A stretch of 20,882 nucleotides of DNA from an uncultured Chitinophagaceae bacterium (GTDB lineage: Bacteria > Bacteroidota > Bacteroidia > Chitinophagales > Chitinophagaceae). Of the stretch, positions 8,455 through 16,146 are shown in pieces; within the stretch, counting starts at the first letter, position 1, and each line of letters starts with the position of its first letter. Made by a program: the position numbers and the translations under genes. Under the pieces are notes generated by a model. The model was not told where the DNA came from. It made no database searches and was given only the letters and a program-made list of their open reading frames with translations. The stretch lies in assembly GCA_937919945.1 (NCBI GenBank), contig CALESY010000082.1, positions 1-20,882 on the forward strand, given 5' to 3'.

Positions 8455-8469
8455 CCGTATTTGATACGG
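8455..8469. promoter_or_regulatory. Inverted repeat upstream of the fasciclin gene
   Basis: CCGTAT-TTG-ATACGG is a perfect 6-bp inverted repeat with a 3-nt centre, 35 nt before the fasciclin ATG. The central TTTG could serve as a -33 element, but the corresponding -7 box is poor (TAAACTTT). It may be an operator or a leader hairpin; there is no independent support. Confidence 0.25.
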
Positions 8470-8504
8470 TAACACAATTATTAAACTTTAAAAAATCAAC
8501 TTGT

Positions 8505-9068
8505 ATGAAACGTATCATGTTCATGCCCGTAGTAGCAGCGGCTTTGTTTGCATTTAACCCCGAAACGGCACTGGCTAAAAAAGGAGAGAAAACAGTAATG
8601 GTAGGCGGTGCGCCCATGTACCCCTCAAAAAACATTGTAGAAAACGCGGTGAACTCTAAAGACCACACAACGCTGGTAGCGGCTGTTAAGGCAGCAGGCT
8701 TGGTAGAAACTTTGCAAAGCGCAGGGCCGTTTACGGTTTTTGCACCTACCAATGTGGCATTTGATATGCTGCCCGCAGGTACGGTAGATAATCTGCTGAA
8801 GCCTGAAAATAAAAGTGCTTTGACGGGTGTACTTACCTACCACGTAGTAGCAGGCAAATGGAGCGCGCAGCAAATAATGGATGCCATCAAAAAAGGTGGT
8901 GGCAAATACACTGCCAAAACAGTACAGGGTGAAGAATTGACTTTTATGTGGAAAGACAACTGGCTGTGGATAAAAGACGCTAAAGGCGGTATGGCTAAAG
9001 TAACTATCAAAGACGTAAATCAGAGCAATGGTGTGATACACGTGATAGACCATGTATTGCTACCATAA
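8505..9068 (+). CDS. Secreted fasciclin (FAS1) domain protein
   Basis: A 187-residue exported protein with a signal peptide (about residues 1-24, ending ALA-K) and a single FAS1 domain over residues about 43-187. The conserved H1 block is at 76-86 (FTVFAPTNVAF), the YH motif at 112-118 (YHVVAGK) and the H2 block at the C-terminus (NGVIHVIDHVLLP). FAS1 domains mediate adhesion or ligand binding outside the cytoplasm; in Bacteroidota such small single-domain proteins are common, with poorly defined partners. Upstream is an inverted repeat, and downstream is a hairpin terminator at 9118-9143, so it appears monocistronic. Confidence 0.93.
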   Translation: MKRIMFMPVVAAALFAFNPETALAKKGEKTVMVGGAPMYPSKNIVENAVNSKDHTTLVAAVKAAGLVETLQSAGPFTVFAPTNVAFDMLPAGTVDNLLKPENKSALTGVLTYHVVAGKWSAQQIMDAIKKGGGKYTAKTVQGEELTFMWKDNWLWIKDAKGGMAKVTIKDVNQSNGVIHVIDHVLLP

Positions 9069-9117
9069 TTAATGTGACTGTACGGCGGATTTTTTTGTAA
9101 GCTTCATAGTATCTTTA

Positions 9118-9143
9118 GGGGGAATTTTTATTCTCCCTTTTTT
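9118..9143 (+). terminator. Intrinsic terminator after the fasciclin gene
   Basis: GGGGGAA (9118-9124) pairs with TTCTCCC (9131-9137), 7 bp with one G-U pair, loop TTTTTA, followed immediately by six T (9138-9143). It lies 50 nt after the fasciclin stop and 21 nt before the sdaA start. Because it sits so close to sdaA it could instead act as a leader attenuator of sdaA. Confidence 0.8.
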
Positions 9144-9163
9144 ATTACAACTAAAATCAGACG

Positions 9164-10588
9164 GTGAAAAAAGAGTGTATATCGGTATTCGATATTTTTA
9201 AGATAGGAGTAGGTCCCAGCAGTTCGCACACACTTGGCCCCTGGCGCGCTGCCCTAAGGTTTGTAGATACCATCAGGCAGAAAGGGATAGACAACGTACA
9301 GGCTGTAAAAGTGTTGCTCTACGGCTCGCTGGCTAAAACGGGTAAGGGACACGGTACAGATGTTGCCGTAATACTGGGGCTGAATGGTGAAGACCCTGTA
9401 ACGTTTGACGTAAATGAAATAACACCTCGCCTCAAGCAGATAGCTACAGAAAAGAAAATGAATCTAGGCCTGTCGAGGGTGATAGATTTCGACCCTGCGC
9501 ATGATGTCGTATTCTTGATGGACGAAAGTCTGCCATACCACCCTAATGCAGTTACTTTCCTATGCACGTTCAATAACGGGGAAGAAATAGCGGAAACATT
9601 TTACTCTATAGGAGGGGGCTTTGTGGTAAAAGAGGGTGAAGAAGGCGGCAGTGCAAATGATATTGACTTACCCTTCCCGATAGACAAAGCAGACGACCTG
9701 CTGCATTGGTGCCGCAAAACAGGGCTGCATATTTACGAGGTAGTAATGGAAAACGAACACGCCTGGCGCAGCGAAGCTGATACCAGAAAAGGTGTGTTGA
9801 AGATATGGGAAGTAATGCGCGACTGCATTTATCGTGGTTGCCATATCAGCGGAGAGCTGCCGGGTGGCTTGCAGGTAATGCGCCGTGCTGCAGGGCTTAA
9901 TAAAAAACAACTGAAAGGCAGAACATATAACAATCATACGGAGTGGGTACAAGCTATCCGAGAGGGTGGCCATAGTTTTCAGTATATACTCGATTGGGTA
10001 AGTTGTTTTGCATTAGCAGTCAATGAAGAGAATGCATCTTTCAGCCGTGTAGTAACTGCACCTACCAATGGTGCTGCGGGTGTTGTGCCTGCCGTATTGC
10101 ATTACTTCATTACGTTTTGCGATGGATTTGACGATGATAAAATAGTCCACTTCCTGCTTACAGCATCAGAGATAGGCAGCATCTTCAAAAAAGGAGCTAC
10201 GTTGTCTGCAGCTATGGGCGGTTGTCAGGCAGAGATTGGCGTATCGTCGGCCATGGCTGCCGCTGCACTTACCGAAAGTCTTGGCGGCAATGCACGCCAA
10301 TGCCTGATGGCAGCAGAGATTGCCATGGAGCACCACTTGGGGCTCACTTGCGACCCTGTTGGCGGACTGGTACAAGTACCATGTATAGAACGCAATACGA
10401 TGGGGGCAATAAAAGCCATCACCGCATCGCAGCTGGCACTGCAAAGCAACCCCGACAATGCCAAAGTTTCGCTAGACCATGTAGTACAAACCATGTGGGA
10501 AACTGCTTTGGATATGAACCATAAATATAAAGAAACAGCAGAGGGCGGCCTTGCTACAAAAGTACCTTTGAGCCTACCTGAATGCTGA
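9164..10588 (+). CDS. sdaA: L-serine ammonia-lyase (4Fe-4S, single-chain)
   Basis: Converts L-serine to pyruvate and ammonia in the cytoplasm, using a 4Fe-4S cluster as Lewis acid. The 474 residues correspond to the fused alpha/beta single-chain form. The N-terminal signature is SVFDIFKIGVGPSSSHTLGP (7-26). The cluster cysteines are C354 (GGCQAEIG), C396 (LTCDPVGG) and C407 (VPCIERN), with the 42- and 11-residue spacing of the characterised Legionella enzyme. The last residue is also a cysteine (C474, ending LPEC), which in that enzyme is the fourth, displaceable cluster ligand. The start is GTG at 9164, in frame directly before the conserved ECISVFD segment. waaA begins six bases after its stop, so the two genes are probably cotranscribed. 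Confidence 0.96.
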   Translation: MKKECISVFDIFKIGVGPSSSHTLGPWRAALRFVDTIRQKGIDNVQAVKVLLYGSLAKTGKGHGTDVAVILGLNGEDPVTFDVNEITPRLKQIATEKKMNLGLSRVIDFDPAHDVVFLMDESLPYHPNAVTFLCTFNNGEEIAETFYSIGGGFVVKEGEEGGSANDIDLPFPIDKADDLLHWCRKTGLHIYEVVMENEHAWRSEADTRKGVLKIWEVMRDCIYRGCHISGELPGGLQVMRRAAGLNKKQLKGRTYNNHTEWVQAIREGGHSFQYILDWVSCFALAVNEENASFSRVVTAPTNGAAGVVPAVLHYFITFCDGFDDDKIVHFLLTASEIGSIFKKGATLSAAMGGCQAEIGVSSAMAAAALTESLGGNARQCLMAAEIAMEHHLGLTCDPVGGLVQVPCIERNTMGAIKAITASQLALQSNPDNAKVSLDHVVQTMWETALDMNHKYKETAEGGLATKVPLSLPEC

Positions 10589-10594
10589 TGACAG

Positions 10595-11842
10595 ATGCAA
10601 TTGCTATTCTATAACATATTCCTCTTACTGTATCGCATAGCGGTGCGTGTAACTGCTTTGTTTGGCAACAAAGCAAAGCTGTGGCTGCGAGGCAGGCGTG
10701 GCTTGTTGGATAAAATAGCGGCAGACCTCAATGGCAAAAACGAACAACGAATATGGGTGCATTGCTCATCGCTCGGCGAGTTTGAACAGGGCAGGCCTTT
10801 GATAGAAGCCATTAAAGCGCAATACCCCAATTATAAAATCGTACTCACTTTCTTCTCGCCATCGGGCTACGAAATACGTAAAAACTACGCTGGTGCAGAT
10901 TATATCTACTATCTGCCAATGGATGGACGTAGCAACGCGCGCAGGTTTATTTCTCTAGTTAATCCTGCATTGGCAGTGTTTGTAAAGTACGAGTTTTGGT
11001 ACTATTACCTCACCCAACTGAAAGCAGCCGTAGTACCTGCCATATTGGTATCAGCTGCATTCCGCAAATCGCAACCGTTTTTTAAATCAAGTGGTAGTTT
11101 GTTCAGGAAGATGCTCTGTTGTTTTGATTACCTATTTGTGCAGGACGATCAATCAAAACGCTTGTTAGCAACAATCGGGTTGAACGATAATGTAATAGTA
11201 GCAGGCGATACCCGCTACGACAGGGTGACTACGATTGCTGCGAGTGTAAAGTCCTTTCCGCTCATTGAAAAATTTAAGGAGAATGATAAGTTATTAATAG
11301 CTGGCAGCACATGGCCTGTTGATGAAGACCTGCTGAAACAGGCACTCAGCATACTACCCGAAGATTGGAAGATGGTGATAGCACCGCACGAGGTTGATGA
11401 TGCGCATATACAATCGCTGCACGATATGTTTGCCGGGCATAGTGTTTTATATTCTCAAATGGACAAAGAGCCCTGTGGTTACCGTGTGCTGATAATTGAC
11501 AATATAGGTATGCTGGCAAGCCTGTATAGCTATGGAGATATAGCGTATGTAGGTGGTGGCTTTAACGATGGCATCCACAATGTGCTGGAGCCTGCCGTAT
11601 TTGGCCTGCCCGTATTCTTTGGCCCCAAGTACGATAAATATGTTGAAGCCAAGGCTTTGGTATCGCGTATGTACGCATTCCCTATCACCGACAAAGCGCA
11701 TTTTAACAATTCCTTGACCGCACTACTCGATGACGATGCCCGTCGTCAAACCATGCAAAAAGCTATACAGGCATACATTGCAGCGCAAACAGGGGCTACT
11801 AATCGGGTATTGGAAGTGGTTGGCGCTCAATGGCTTAAATAG
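10595..11842 (+). CDS. waaA: 3-deoxy-D-manno-octulosonic acid (Kdo) transferase
   Basis: WaaA (KdtA) moves Kdo from CMP-Kdo to lipid A precursor at the cytoplasmic face of the inner membrane, starting the LPS inner core. The 415-residue length is usual. An N-terminal hydrophobic anchor spans about residues 4-23. The acceptor-side catalytic glutamate is in HCSSLGEFEQGRP (E62), and the family motif KYEFW is at 131-135. The donor-binding segment GGGFNDGIHNVLEP is at 320-333. It precedes a Kdo8N cluster, so the in vivo donor may be CMP-Kdo8N rather than CMP-Kdo; the sequence alone does not settle this. A gap of 62 nt with a possible promoter separates it from kdnA. Confidence 0.95.
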   Translation: MQLLFYNIFLLLYRIAVRVTALFGNKAKLWLRGRRGLLDKIAADLNGKNEQRIWVHCSSLGEFEQGRPLIEAIKAQYPNYKIVLTFFSPSGYEIRKNYAGADYIYYLPMDGRSNARRFISLVNPALAVFVKYEFWYYYLTQLKAAVVPAILVSAAFRKSQPFFKSSGSLFRKMLCCFDYLFVQDDQSKRLLATIGLNDNVIVAGDTRYDRVTTIAASVKSFPLIEKFKENDKLLIAGSTWPVDEDLLKQALSILPEDWKMVIAPHEVDDAHIQSLHDMFAGHSVLYSQMDKEPCGYRVLIIDNIGMLASLYSYGDIAYVGGGFNDGIHNVLEPAVFGLPVFFGPKYDKYVEAKALVSRMYAFPITDKAHFNNSLTALLDDDARRQTMQKAIQAYIAAQTGATNRVLEVVGAQWLK

Positions 11843-11853
11843 GCTGTGCCTGC

Positions 11854-11885
11854 TTTCCCGCTCTCGCTTTATTTGCGTAGTTTTG
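11854..11885 (+). promoter_or_regulatory. Candidate promoter in front of kdnA
   Basis: TAGTTTTG (11878-11885) matches the TAnnTTTG -7 box, and a TTTC at 11854-11857 lies 20 nt upstream where TTTG would be expected. The kdnA ATG follows 19 nt after the -7 box. This would give the kdnA-kdnB-kdsA-fusion genes their own promoter, independent of sdaA-waaA. Confidence 0.5.
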
Positions 11886-11904
11886 CACTCTAAATTTTAA
11901 GACA

Positions 11905-13113
11905 ATGCCAGGTACAGAACTATTTGGTGCAGAAGAAAAAAAAGAAATAGCCGACGTATTAGAAACAGGTATTCTTTTTCGTTACAATCATGATGCACAA
12001 CGCAACGGCATCTGGAAAGCTAAAGACTTTGAAGCGGAAGTAAAGAAAATAACAGGGGCAAAGTATGCACACGCTGTCAGCAGTGGTTCTACTGCCGTAG
12101 CGGCGGCTTTAGCGGCTGCAGGCATTGGTGCGGGCGATGAAGTGATTGTTCCCCCTTTTACGTATATAGCAACTGTTGAGGCTGTACTGTTTATCGGTGC
12201 GTTGCCCGTATTTGCCGAAATAGATGAAACCTTGTGCCTGAGTGCGGAAGGTATCCGCAAAGCCATCACACCGAAAACAAAAGGTGTATGCCTTGTGCAT
12301 ATGTGCGGTGGCATGGCCGATATGGATGGCATCATGCAGGTAATCAACGAACACAACCTGATATTGGTTGAAGATGCGGGGCAAGCATTCGCAGCATCTT
12401 ACAAAGGTACTGCTACCGGTTTGTTTGGTAAGGCAGGTTCTTACTCGTTCGACTTCTTTAAGATTGCTACAGCAGGTGAGGGTGGAGTGTTGGTAACCAA
12501 CGACGAGCAGGTATATAAATATGCAGATTCTTATTGCGATCATGGGCACGACCATATTGGCAACAACCGTGGCATGGAGCAACACCCGATATTAGGCTTC
12601 AACTACCGCATCAGTGAGCTGCATGCAGCTGTTGGTGTTGCGCAAACCCGCAAAGTGCCACAGATACGTGAGGCTAATAACAAGCATAAAAAAATGTTGG
12701 TGGATATACTGAGTCAGACTGCAGGAATATCATTTGCAACATTAGCAGACCCTAATGGCGATTCAGCCACATTCCTCAATATATTACTCCCTGACACTGA
12801 AGCGGCTAAACGCACAGTTGCAGAATTCAATAACGCGGGTATTACAGGCTTCAACTACTGGTATACCAATATGTATCACTTTATCAATCAGTGGGACCAT
12901 ATTAAAGAGATGCGTACAGCATCAAAACTACCGATAGAAATACTGGGCGCACCGCAAGACTACACAAATCTTCATCTGCCAAAGTCGCAAGAGGTAGTAG
13001 GGCGTCTTATATCTTTTGGTATCCGTTGTACATGGACAGAAGAAGAAGTGAAACAACTGGCTGCAAAAATTTCAGATTGCGTTAAAAAAGCATTGGCTAC
13101 CGCACATGCATAA
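11905..13113 (+). CDS. kdnA: Kdo8N aminotransferase KdnA (DegT/DnrJ/EryC1/StrS family)
   Basis: A PLP enzyme of 402 residues predicted to aminate 8-oxo-Kdo at C8, with an amino acid as donor, to give Kdo8N. It shares features I recall of Shewanella KdnA throughout: the N-terminus MPGTELFGAEEK, the FRYNHD...RNGIWK stretch (25-38), VPPFTYIATVEA (82-93), the LVHMCGGMA block (130-138) and DHGHDHIG (212-219). Family catalytic features are complete: the SSGSTA phosphate-binding loop (59-64), D157 in EDAGQA for the pyridine nitrogen and the PLP lysine K186 in SFDFFKIATAGEGG. The four-base core of the overlap with kdnB is within an eight-base overlap (13106-13113), suggesting translational coupling. 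A generic sugar aminotransferase such as a perosamine synthase is less likely because of these KdnA-like segments and the neighbours. Confidence 0.88.
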   Translation: MPGTELFGAEEKKEIADVLETGILFRYNHDAQRNGIWKAKDFEAEVKKITGAKYAHAVSSGSTAVAAALAAAGIGAGDEVIVPPFTYIATVEAVLFIGALPVFAEIDETLCLSAEGIRKAITPKTKGVCLVHMCGGMADMDGIMQVINEHNLILVEDAGQAFAASYKGTATGLFGKAGSYSFDFFKIATAGEGGVLVTNDEQVYKYADSYCDHGHDHIGNNRGMEQHPILGFNYRISELHAAVGVAQTRKVPQIREANNKHKKMLVDILSQTAGISFATLADPNGDSATFLNILLPDTEAAKRTVAEFNNAGITGFNYWYTNMYHFINQWDHIKEMRTASKLPIEILGAPQDYTNLHLPKSQEVVGRLISFGIRCTWTEEEVKQLAAKISDCVKKALATAHA

Positions 13114-14185
13114 GAATTTCAAGAACATCGAAAAAGTTGTATATGGGCGAGGTGCGTTCGATACAATGGATGGCATACTGGCACCTGTACGTAGCGAAAA
13201 CAAGCAATATATTGTCTTCCTTGTAGATAACTATTTCAACAACAGCCAACTCGCAAAACGTATTCCTGCAAAAACGGAAGATGTAGTAAAATACATAGAT
13301 GTAGACCCTCACGAACCTACTACAGAGCAAATAGATAATTTAAGGGACGATATATTGGCAAGCAAAGGTTTGCCATCGGGTGTAGTAGGCATTGGTGGCG
13401 GCAGTATAATGGATATTGCCAAAGCATTATCGCTGATGTTTACCAACGAGGGCTCTTCCACACTTTATCAGGGACTCAACCTCATTAAGAAGCCCGGCAT
13501 CTACCACCTCGGTGTTCCAACCATTTCAGGAACGGGTGCAGAGGTTTCTATGACGGCGGTGCTTACCGGGCCTGAAAAGAAACTAGGCTTGAAATGCGAC
13601 TGGACAGTCTTCAATCAGGTGATACTTGACCCTGAACTGATTGCCAGTGTGCCACGCGATAAATGGTTCTACACAGGTATGGATACTTACATCCACTGTA
13701 TAGAATCTGAAAACGGTATGCTTAACAATGCTTTCAGCCATGCCTATGCAGAGCAATCGCTGAAACTTTGCCGTGATATTTACTTGGGCGATGAAGCAGG
13801 ACAAACAGCTGAGAATGACGATAAGCTGATGGTAGCATCACTGATGGGCGGGCTTAGCCTTACCTATTCTGAAGTAGGTGTTTGCCATGCATTGTCTTAC
13901 GGCCTCTCTAAAATACTGGACGAGAAACATTGTTATGCCAACTGCCTTGCATTTCAACATTTAGCAGATTATTACCCCGATGGTGTTGCAGAATTCAGAA
14001 TCATGTTGCAAAAACACAATATCACACTGCCGCAAGGGTTGAGCAATAACTGGAGCGATGAAACGATTACAGCTATGGCACAGGTAGCATACAACCTGCC
14101 GCATATGTGGAACCACGCCATTGGTACAGACTGGAAAGAAAAAATAACGATTGATACAATAAAAGCGCTATACAAGCGCATGTAA
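13106..14185 (+). CDS. kdnB: Kdo 8-dehydrogenase KdnB (iron-type alcohol dehydrogenase fold)
   Basis: An NAD-dependent group III alcohol dehydrogenase of 359 residues, predicted to oxidise the C8 hydroxyl of Kdo to the aldehyde used by KdnA. The dinucleotide-binding motif GIGGGSIMD is at 95-103, and PTISGTGAEVSMTAV spans 138-152. The four metal ligands of the family are present with the standard spacing: D193 and H197 (MDTYIHCIE), then H261 and H275, 14 residues apart (CHALSYGL...DEKH). The family can use iron or zinc; the metal cannot be told from sequence. The start ATG overlaps the end of kdnA, and kdsA starts six bases after its stop. Pairing of this dehydrogenase with a KdnA homologue is the main support for the specific function. 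Confidence 0.87.
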   Translation: MHKNFKNIEKVVYGRGAFDTMDGILAPVRSENKQYIVFLVDNYFNNSQLAKRIPAKTEDVVKYIDVDPHEPTTEQIDNLRDDILASKGLPSGVVGIGGGSIMDIAKALSLMFTNEGSSTLYQGLNLIKKPGIYHLGVPTISGTGAEVSMTAVLTGPEKKLGLKCDWTVFNQVILDPELIASVPRDKWFYTGMDTYIHCIESENGMLNNAFSHAYAEQSLKLCRDIYLGDEAGQTAENDDKLMVASLMGGLSLTYSEVGVCHALSYGLSKILDEKHCYANCLAFQHLADYYPDGVAEFRIMLQKHNITLPQGLSNNWSDETITAMAQVAYNLPHMWNHAIGTDWKEKITIDTIKALYKRM

Positions 14186-14191
14186 TATATT

Positions 14192-15025
14192 ATGAGCGCA
14201 AAGAAAATTGCTGTAGGAAATATTCAATGTGGTGCAGATGAGTTATTCCTCATTTCAGGGCCTTGTGTTATTGAAGATGAGAGCATCATGATGAAAACCG
14301 CCGAAACATTGAAAGAAGTAGGCGAAAGATTGAATATTTCAATCATCTACAAGTCGTCTTTTACCAAAGACAATCGTAGCAGCCTGAAATATTACGATGG
14401 CCCCGGTTTGGATAAAGGCATCAAAATACTGGCGAAGGTAAAAGAGCAGTTTGGATTCCCTGTACTTACAGATATTCATTATCCTGACCAGGCAGCACCC
14501 GCAGCCGAAGTGTGTGATGTATTACAAATACCTGCTTACCTCTGTATGCAGTCGGGTTTGCTGAAAGCAGCCGCCGCTACTGGTGCAGTTATTAATATAA
14601 AACACGGGCAGTTCTTAGCCCCTGAAAACATGAAGCATCCTGTGGGTAAATGTGTAGATGCAGGCAATGATAAAATCATCCTTACAGAGCGTGGTTATAC
14701 TATGGGTTATAACGACTTAGTGGTTGACCCTCGTGCTTTTTATCACATGGGACAGTTAGGTTATCCGGTTGTGTTTGATATTACACACTCCATCCGCAAA
14801 TACGGCATACCAAGTGCCGATGCAAAAGGTGGTGCGCGCGAGTTTTTGCCTGTATTGGGCAGGGCAGGCGTAGCAGCTGGTGTGGATGGTGTATTTATAG
14901 AAACCCACCCAGAACCTGAAAAAGCCCTTTGTGACGCAGCCAGCCAGCTTTGTGTGTACGATTTGGAAGAATACCTGAAACCACTGATTGAATTACACAA
15001 TCTGGAGGTTAAATACAGGAAATAA
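14192..15025 (+). CDS. kdsA: 3-deoxy-8-phosphooctulonate (Kdo8P) synthase, metal-dependent class
   Basis: Condenses PEP with D-arabinose 5-phosphate to Kdo 8-phosphate in the cytoplasm. The 277 residues match KdsA. Family segments include ISGPCVIED (21-29), YKSSFTKDNRSS (53-64), GQFLAPENM (139-147) and FDITHSIR (195-202). Position 25 is cysteine (GPC), which places it in the metal-dependent class, unlike the E. coli enzyme, which has asparagine there. The other expected metal ligands H199, E237 and D248 are present, with spacing like that of the Aquifex enzyme. The shorter substrate-loop pattern and KANRSS-like KDNRSS exclude a DAHP synthase. Its A5P substrate has to be made somewhere; the next gene is the proposed source. 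Confidence 0.96.
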   Translation: MSAKKIAVGNIQCGADELFLISGPCVIEDESIMMKTAETLKEVGERLNISIIYKSSFTKDNRSSLKYYDGPGLDKGIKILAKVKEQFGFPVLTDIHYPDQAAPAAEVCDVLQIPAYLCMQSGLLKAAAATGAVINIKHGQFLAPENMKHPVGKCVDAGNDKIILTERGYTMGYNDLVVDPRAFYHMGQLGYPVVFDITHSIRKYGIPSADAKGGAREFLPVLGRAGVAAGVDGVFIETHPEPEKALCDAASQLCVYDLEEYLKPLIELHNLEVKYRK

Positions 15026-15048
15026 CCTCTTTTTAATTTTTTACTTTT

Positions 15049-15056
15049 TACTTTTG
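15049..15056 (+). promoter_or_regulatory. -7-like box before the transaldolase-CBS gene
   Basis: TACTTTTG fits TAnnTTTG but lies only 10 nt before the ATG, implying an almost leaderless transcript. It is in a T-rich 41-nt gap after kdsA, where such a match could arise by chance. Confidence 0.25.
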
Positions 15057-15066
15057 CGTTTTAATT

Positions 15067-16080
15067 ATGGAATTATATTTAGATTCTGCCAATCTGAAAG
15101 AGATTGAAGAAGGTTTTAAACTAGGCTTCCTCAACGGCCTCACCACTACACCTACATTCATGCAGCGCGAAGGTATTACCGATATAGATGGTACTATCGT
15201 GAAGCTGAGTAAAATGGTGCCGGTTTTACAAATAGAAGCACTGGGCGATACAGCTGAAGATGTGCTGAAAGAAGCACACAGACAGCTGAACCTCGGGTTA
15301 GATCCAAAGAAGACGGTCTTTAAAATACCGGTTTCGCTGGAAGGTGTGCGTGCCTGCCACTTGCTGCGCAAGGAGGGTTTGTTGGTGAATGTACACTTGG
15401 TATATACTTTGCAACAAGCATATATGGCTATGCATGCAGGTGCTACGTACGTATGCCCGCTGGTAGGCCGCCTGCAAGATCAGGGACATGATGCACTTAC
15501 ATTGGTAGAGCAATGTGTAGATGCGGTTGACCATTATGGCTACGATACTAAAATCATGTTCAGTTCTGTACGCCACAACGAACATGTGCGCAATGCCATC
15601 AATATAGGTGTTCACACCATCACGGTACCATTAAAAGTATTAAAGAGCCTGACGGAAAATAACTTTACTACAGTAGGTACGGAACAGTTTTTGGTTGATA
15701 CACGCCTGATGACAGTACGTGTAAAAGAAGCAGCAAACGGCATCAACCCGATTGTGTCTGCAGACGATACGTTACAGAGCGCATTGGTGAAAATGACCGG
15801 CTATGGCTTCGGTGCTGTAACAGTTACCAATGCAGATGGAAGTGTGAAAGGTGTATTTACCGATGGCGACATCCGCCGCTTATTGCAGAATGAAGGCGAG
15901 CAAATACTGGGTAAGAAAATGGGTGACATGCAATACGGTACGCCTATAAGTGTTGATGCAAATGCTTTGCTGAATGATGCTGCTGTCATTTTCAAGAAAA
16001 CAAATGTAGATACCATACTGGTAACCGAAAATGGTAAACCTGTTGGTATGCTTGATATACAAGACCTGAAAGGGTTGTAG
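15067..16080 (+). CDS. Transaldolase/fructose-6-phosphate aldolase-like domain fused to a KdsD-like CBS pair
   Basis: A 337-residue fusion. Residues 1-217 are a TalC/FSA-type class I aldolase barrel: MELYLDSAN start with D6, Schiff-base lysine K86 (TVFKIPVSLEG), GATYVCPLVGRL (125-136) with R135, and R169, the last two matching phosphate-binding arginines of transaldolases. Compared with E. coli FSA, several site residues differ: N28 is T28 (GLTTTPTF), T109 is H110, A129 is C130 and Y131 is L132. Residues 222-337 are two CBS repeats with GVFTDGDIRR (262-271) and GMLDIQDLKG (327-336), close to the CBS part of A5P isomerase KdsD. The gene lies between kdsA and kdsC, where KdsD would be expected. 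FSA can make A5P from glycolaldehyde and glyceraldehyde 3-phosphate as a side reaction. I infer that this fusion supplies A5P for Kdo, possibly under feedback through the CBS domains. Domain calls are firm, the reaction is a hypothesis. Confidence 0.9.
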   Translation: MELYLDSANLKEIEEGFKLGFLNGLTTTPTFMQREGITDIDGTIVKLSKMVPVLQIEALGDTAEDVLKEAHRQLNLGLDPKKTVFKIPVSLEGVRACHLLRKEGLLVNVHLVYTLQQAYMAMHAGATYVCPLVGRLQDQGHDALTLVEQCVDAVDHYGYDTKIMFSSVRHNEHVRNAINIGVHTITVPLKVLKSLTENNFTTVGTEQFLVDTRLMTVRVKEAANGINPIVSADDTLQSALVKMTGYGFGAVTVTNADGSVKGVFTDGDIRRLLQNEGEQILGKKMGDMQYGTPISVDANALLNDAAVIFKKTNVDTILVTENGKPVGMLDIQDLKGL

Positions 16081-16105
16081 TTAAAAATCCGAAATACGAA
16101 TATTG

Positions 16106-16146
16106 AAATCCTAAACAGTTAAAGCGTTTAGGATTTTTCTTTTTTA
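16106..16146 (+). terminator. Intrinsic terminator after the transaldolase-CBS gene
   Basis: A perfect 11-bp stem (AAATCCTAAAC at 16106-16116 with GTTTAGGATTT at 16126-16136), 9-nt loop and a T-rich tail TTCTTTTTT. It lies 25 nt after the fusion gene stop and should end the upstream transcription unit before kdsC. Confidence 0.85.

Noticed and set aside
8625..9053. Minus-strand open frame across the fasciclin gene
   Set aside because: The plus strand encodes a clear FAS1 domain here; the antisense translation has unnatural composition.
11905..13113. Alternative reading of kdnA as a perosamine or other nucleotide-sugar aminotransferase
   Set aside because: No nucleotide-sugar dehydratase or epimerase genes are nearby, and the N-terminal and DHGHDHIG segments fit KdnA with kdnB overlapping.
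14192..15025. Alternative reading of kdsA as DAHP synthase or a NeuB-type synthase
   Set aside because: Length, the GPC/KDNRSS motifs, metal-ligand spacing and the kdnB, kdsC and kdsB neighbours all fit Kdo8P synthase.
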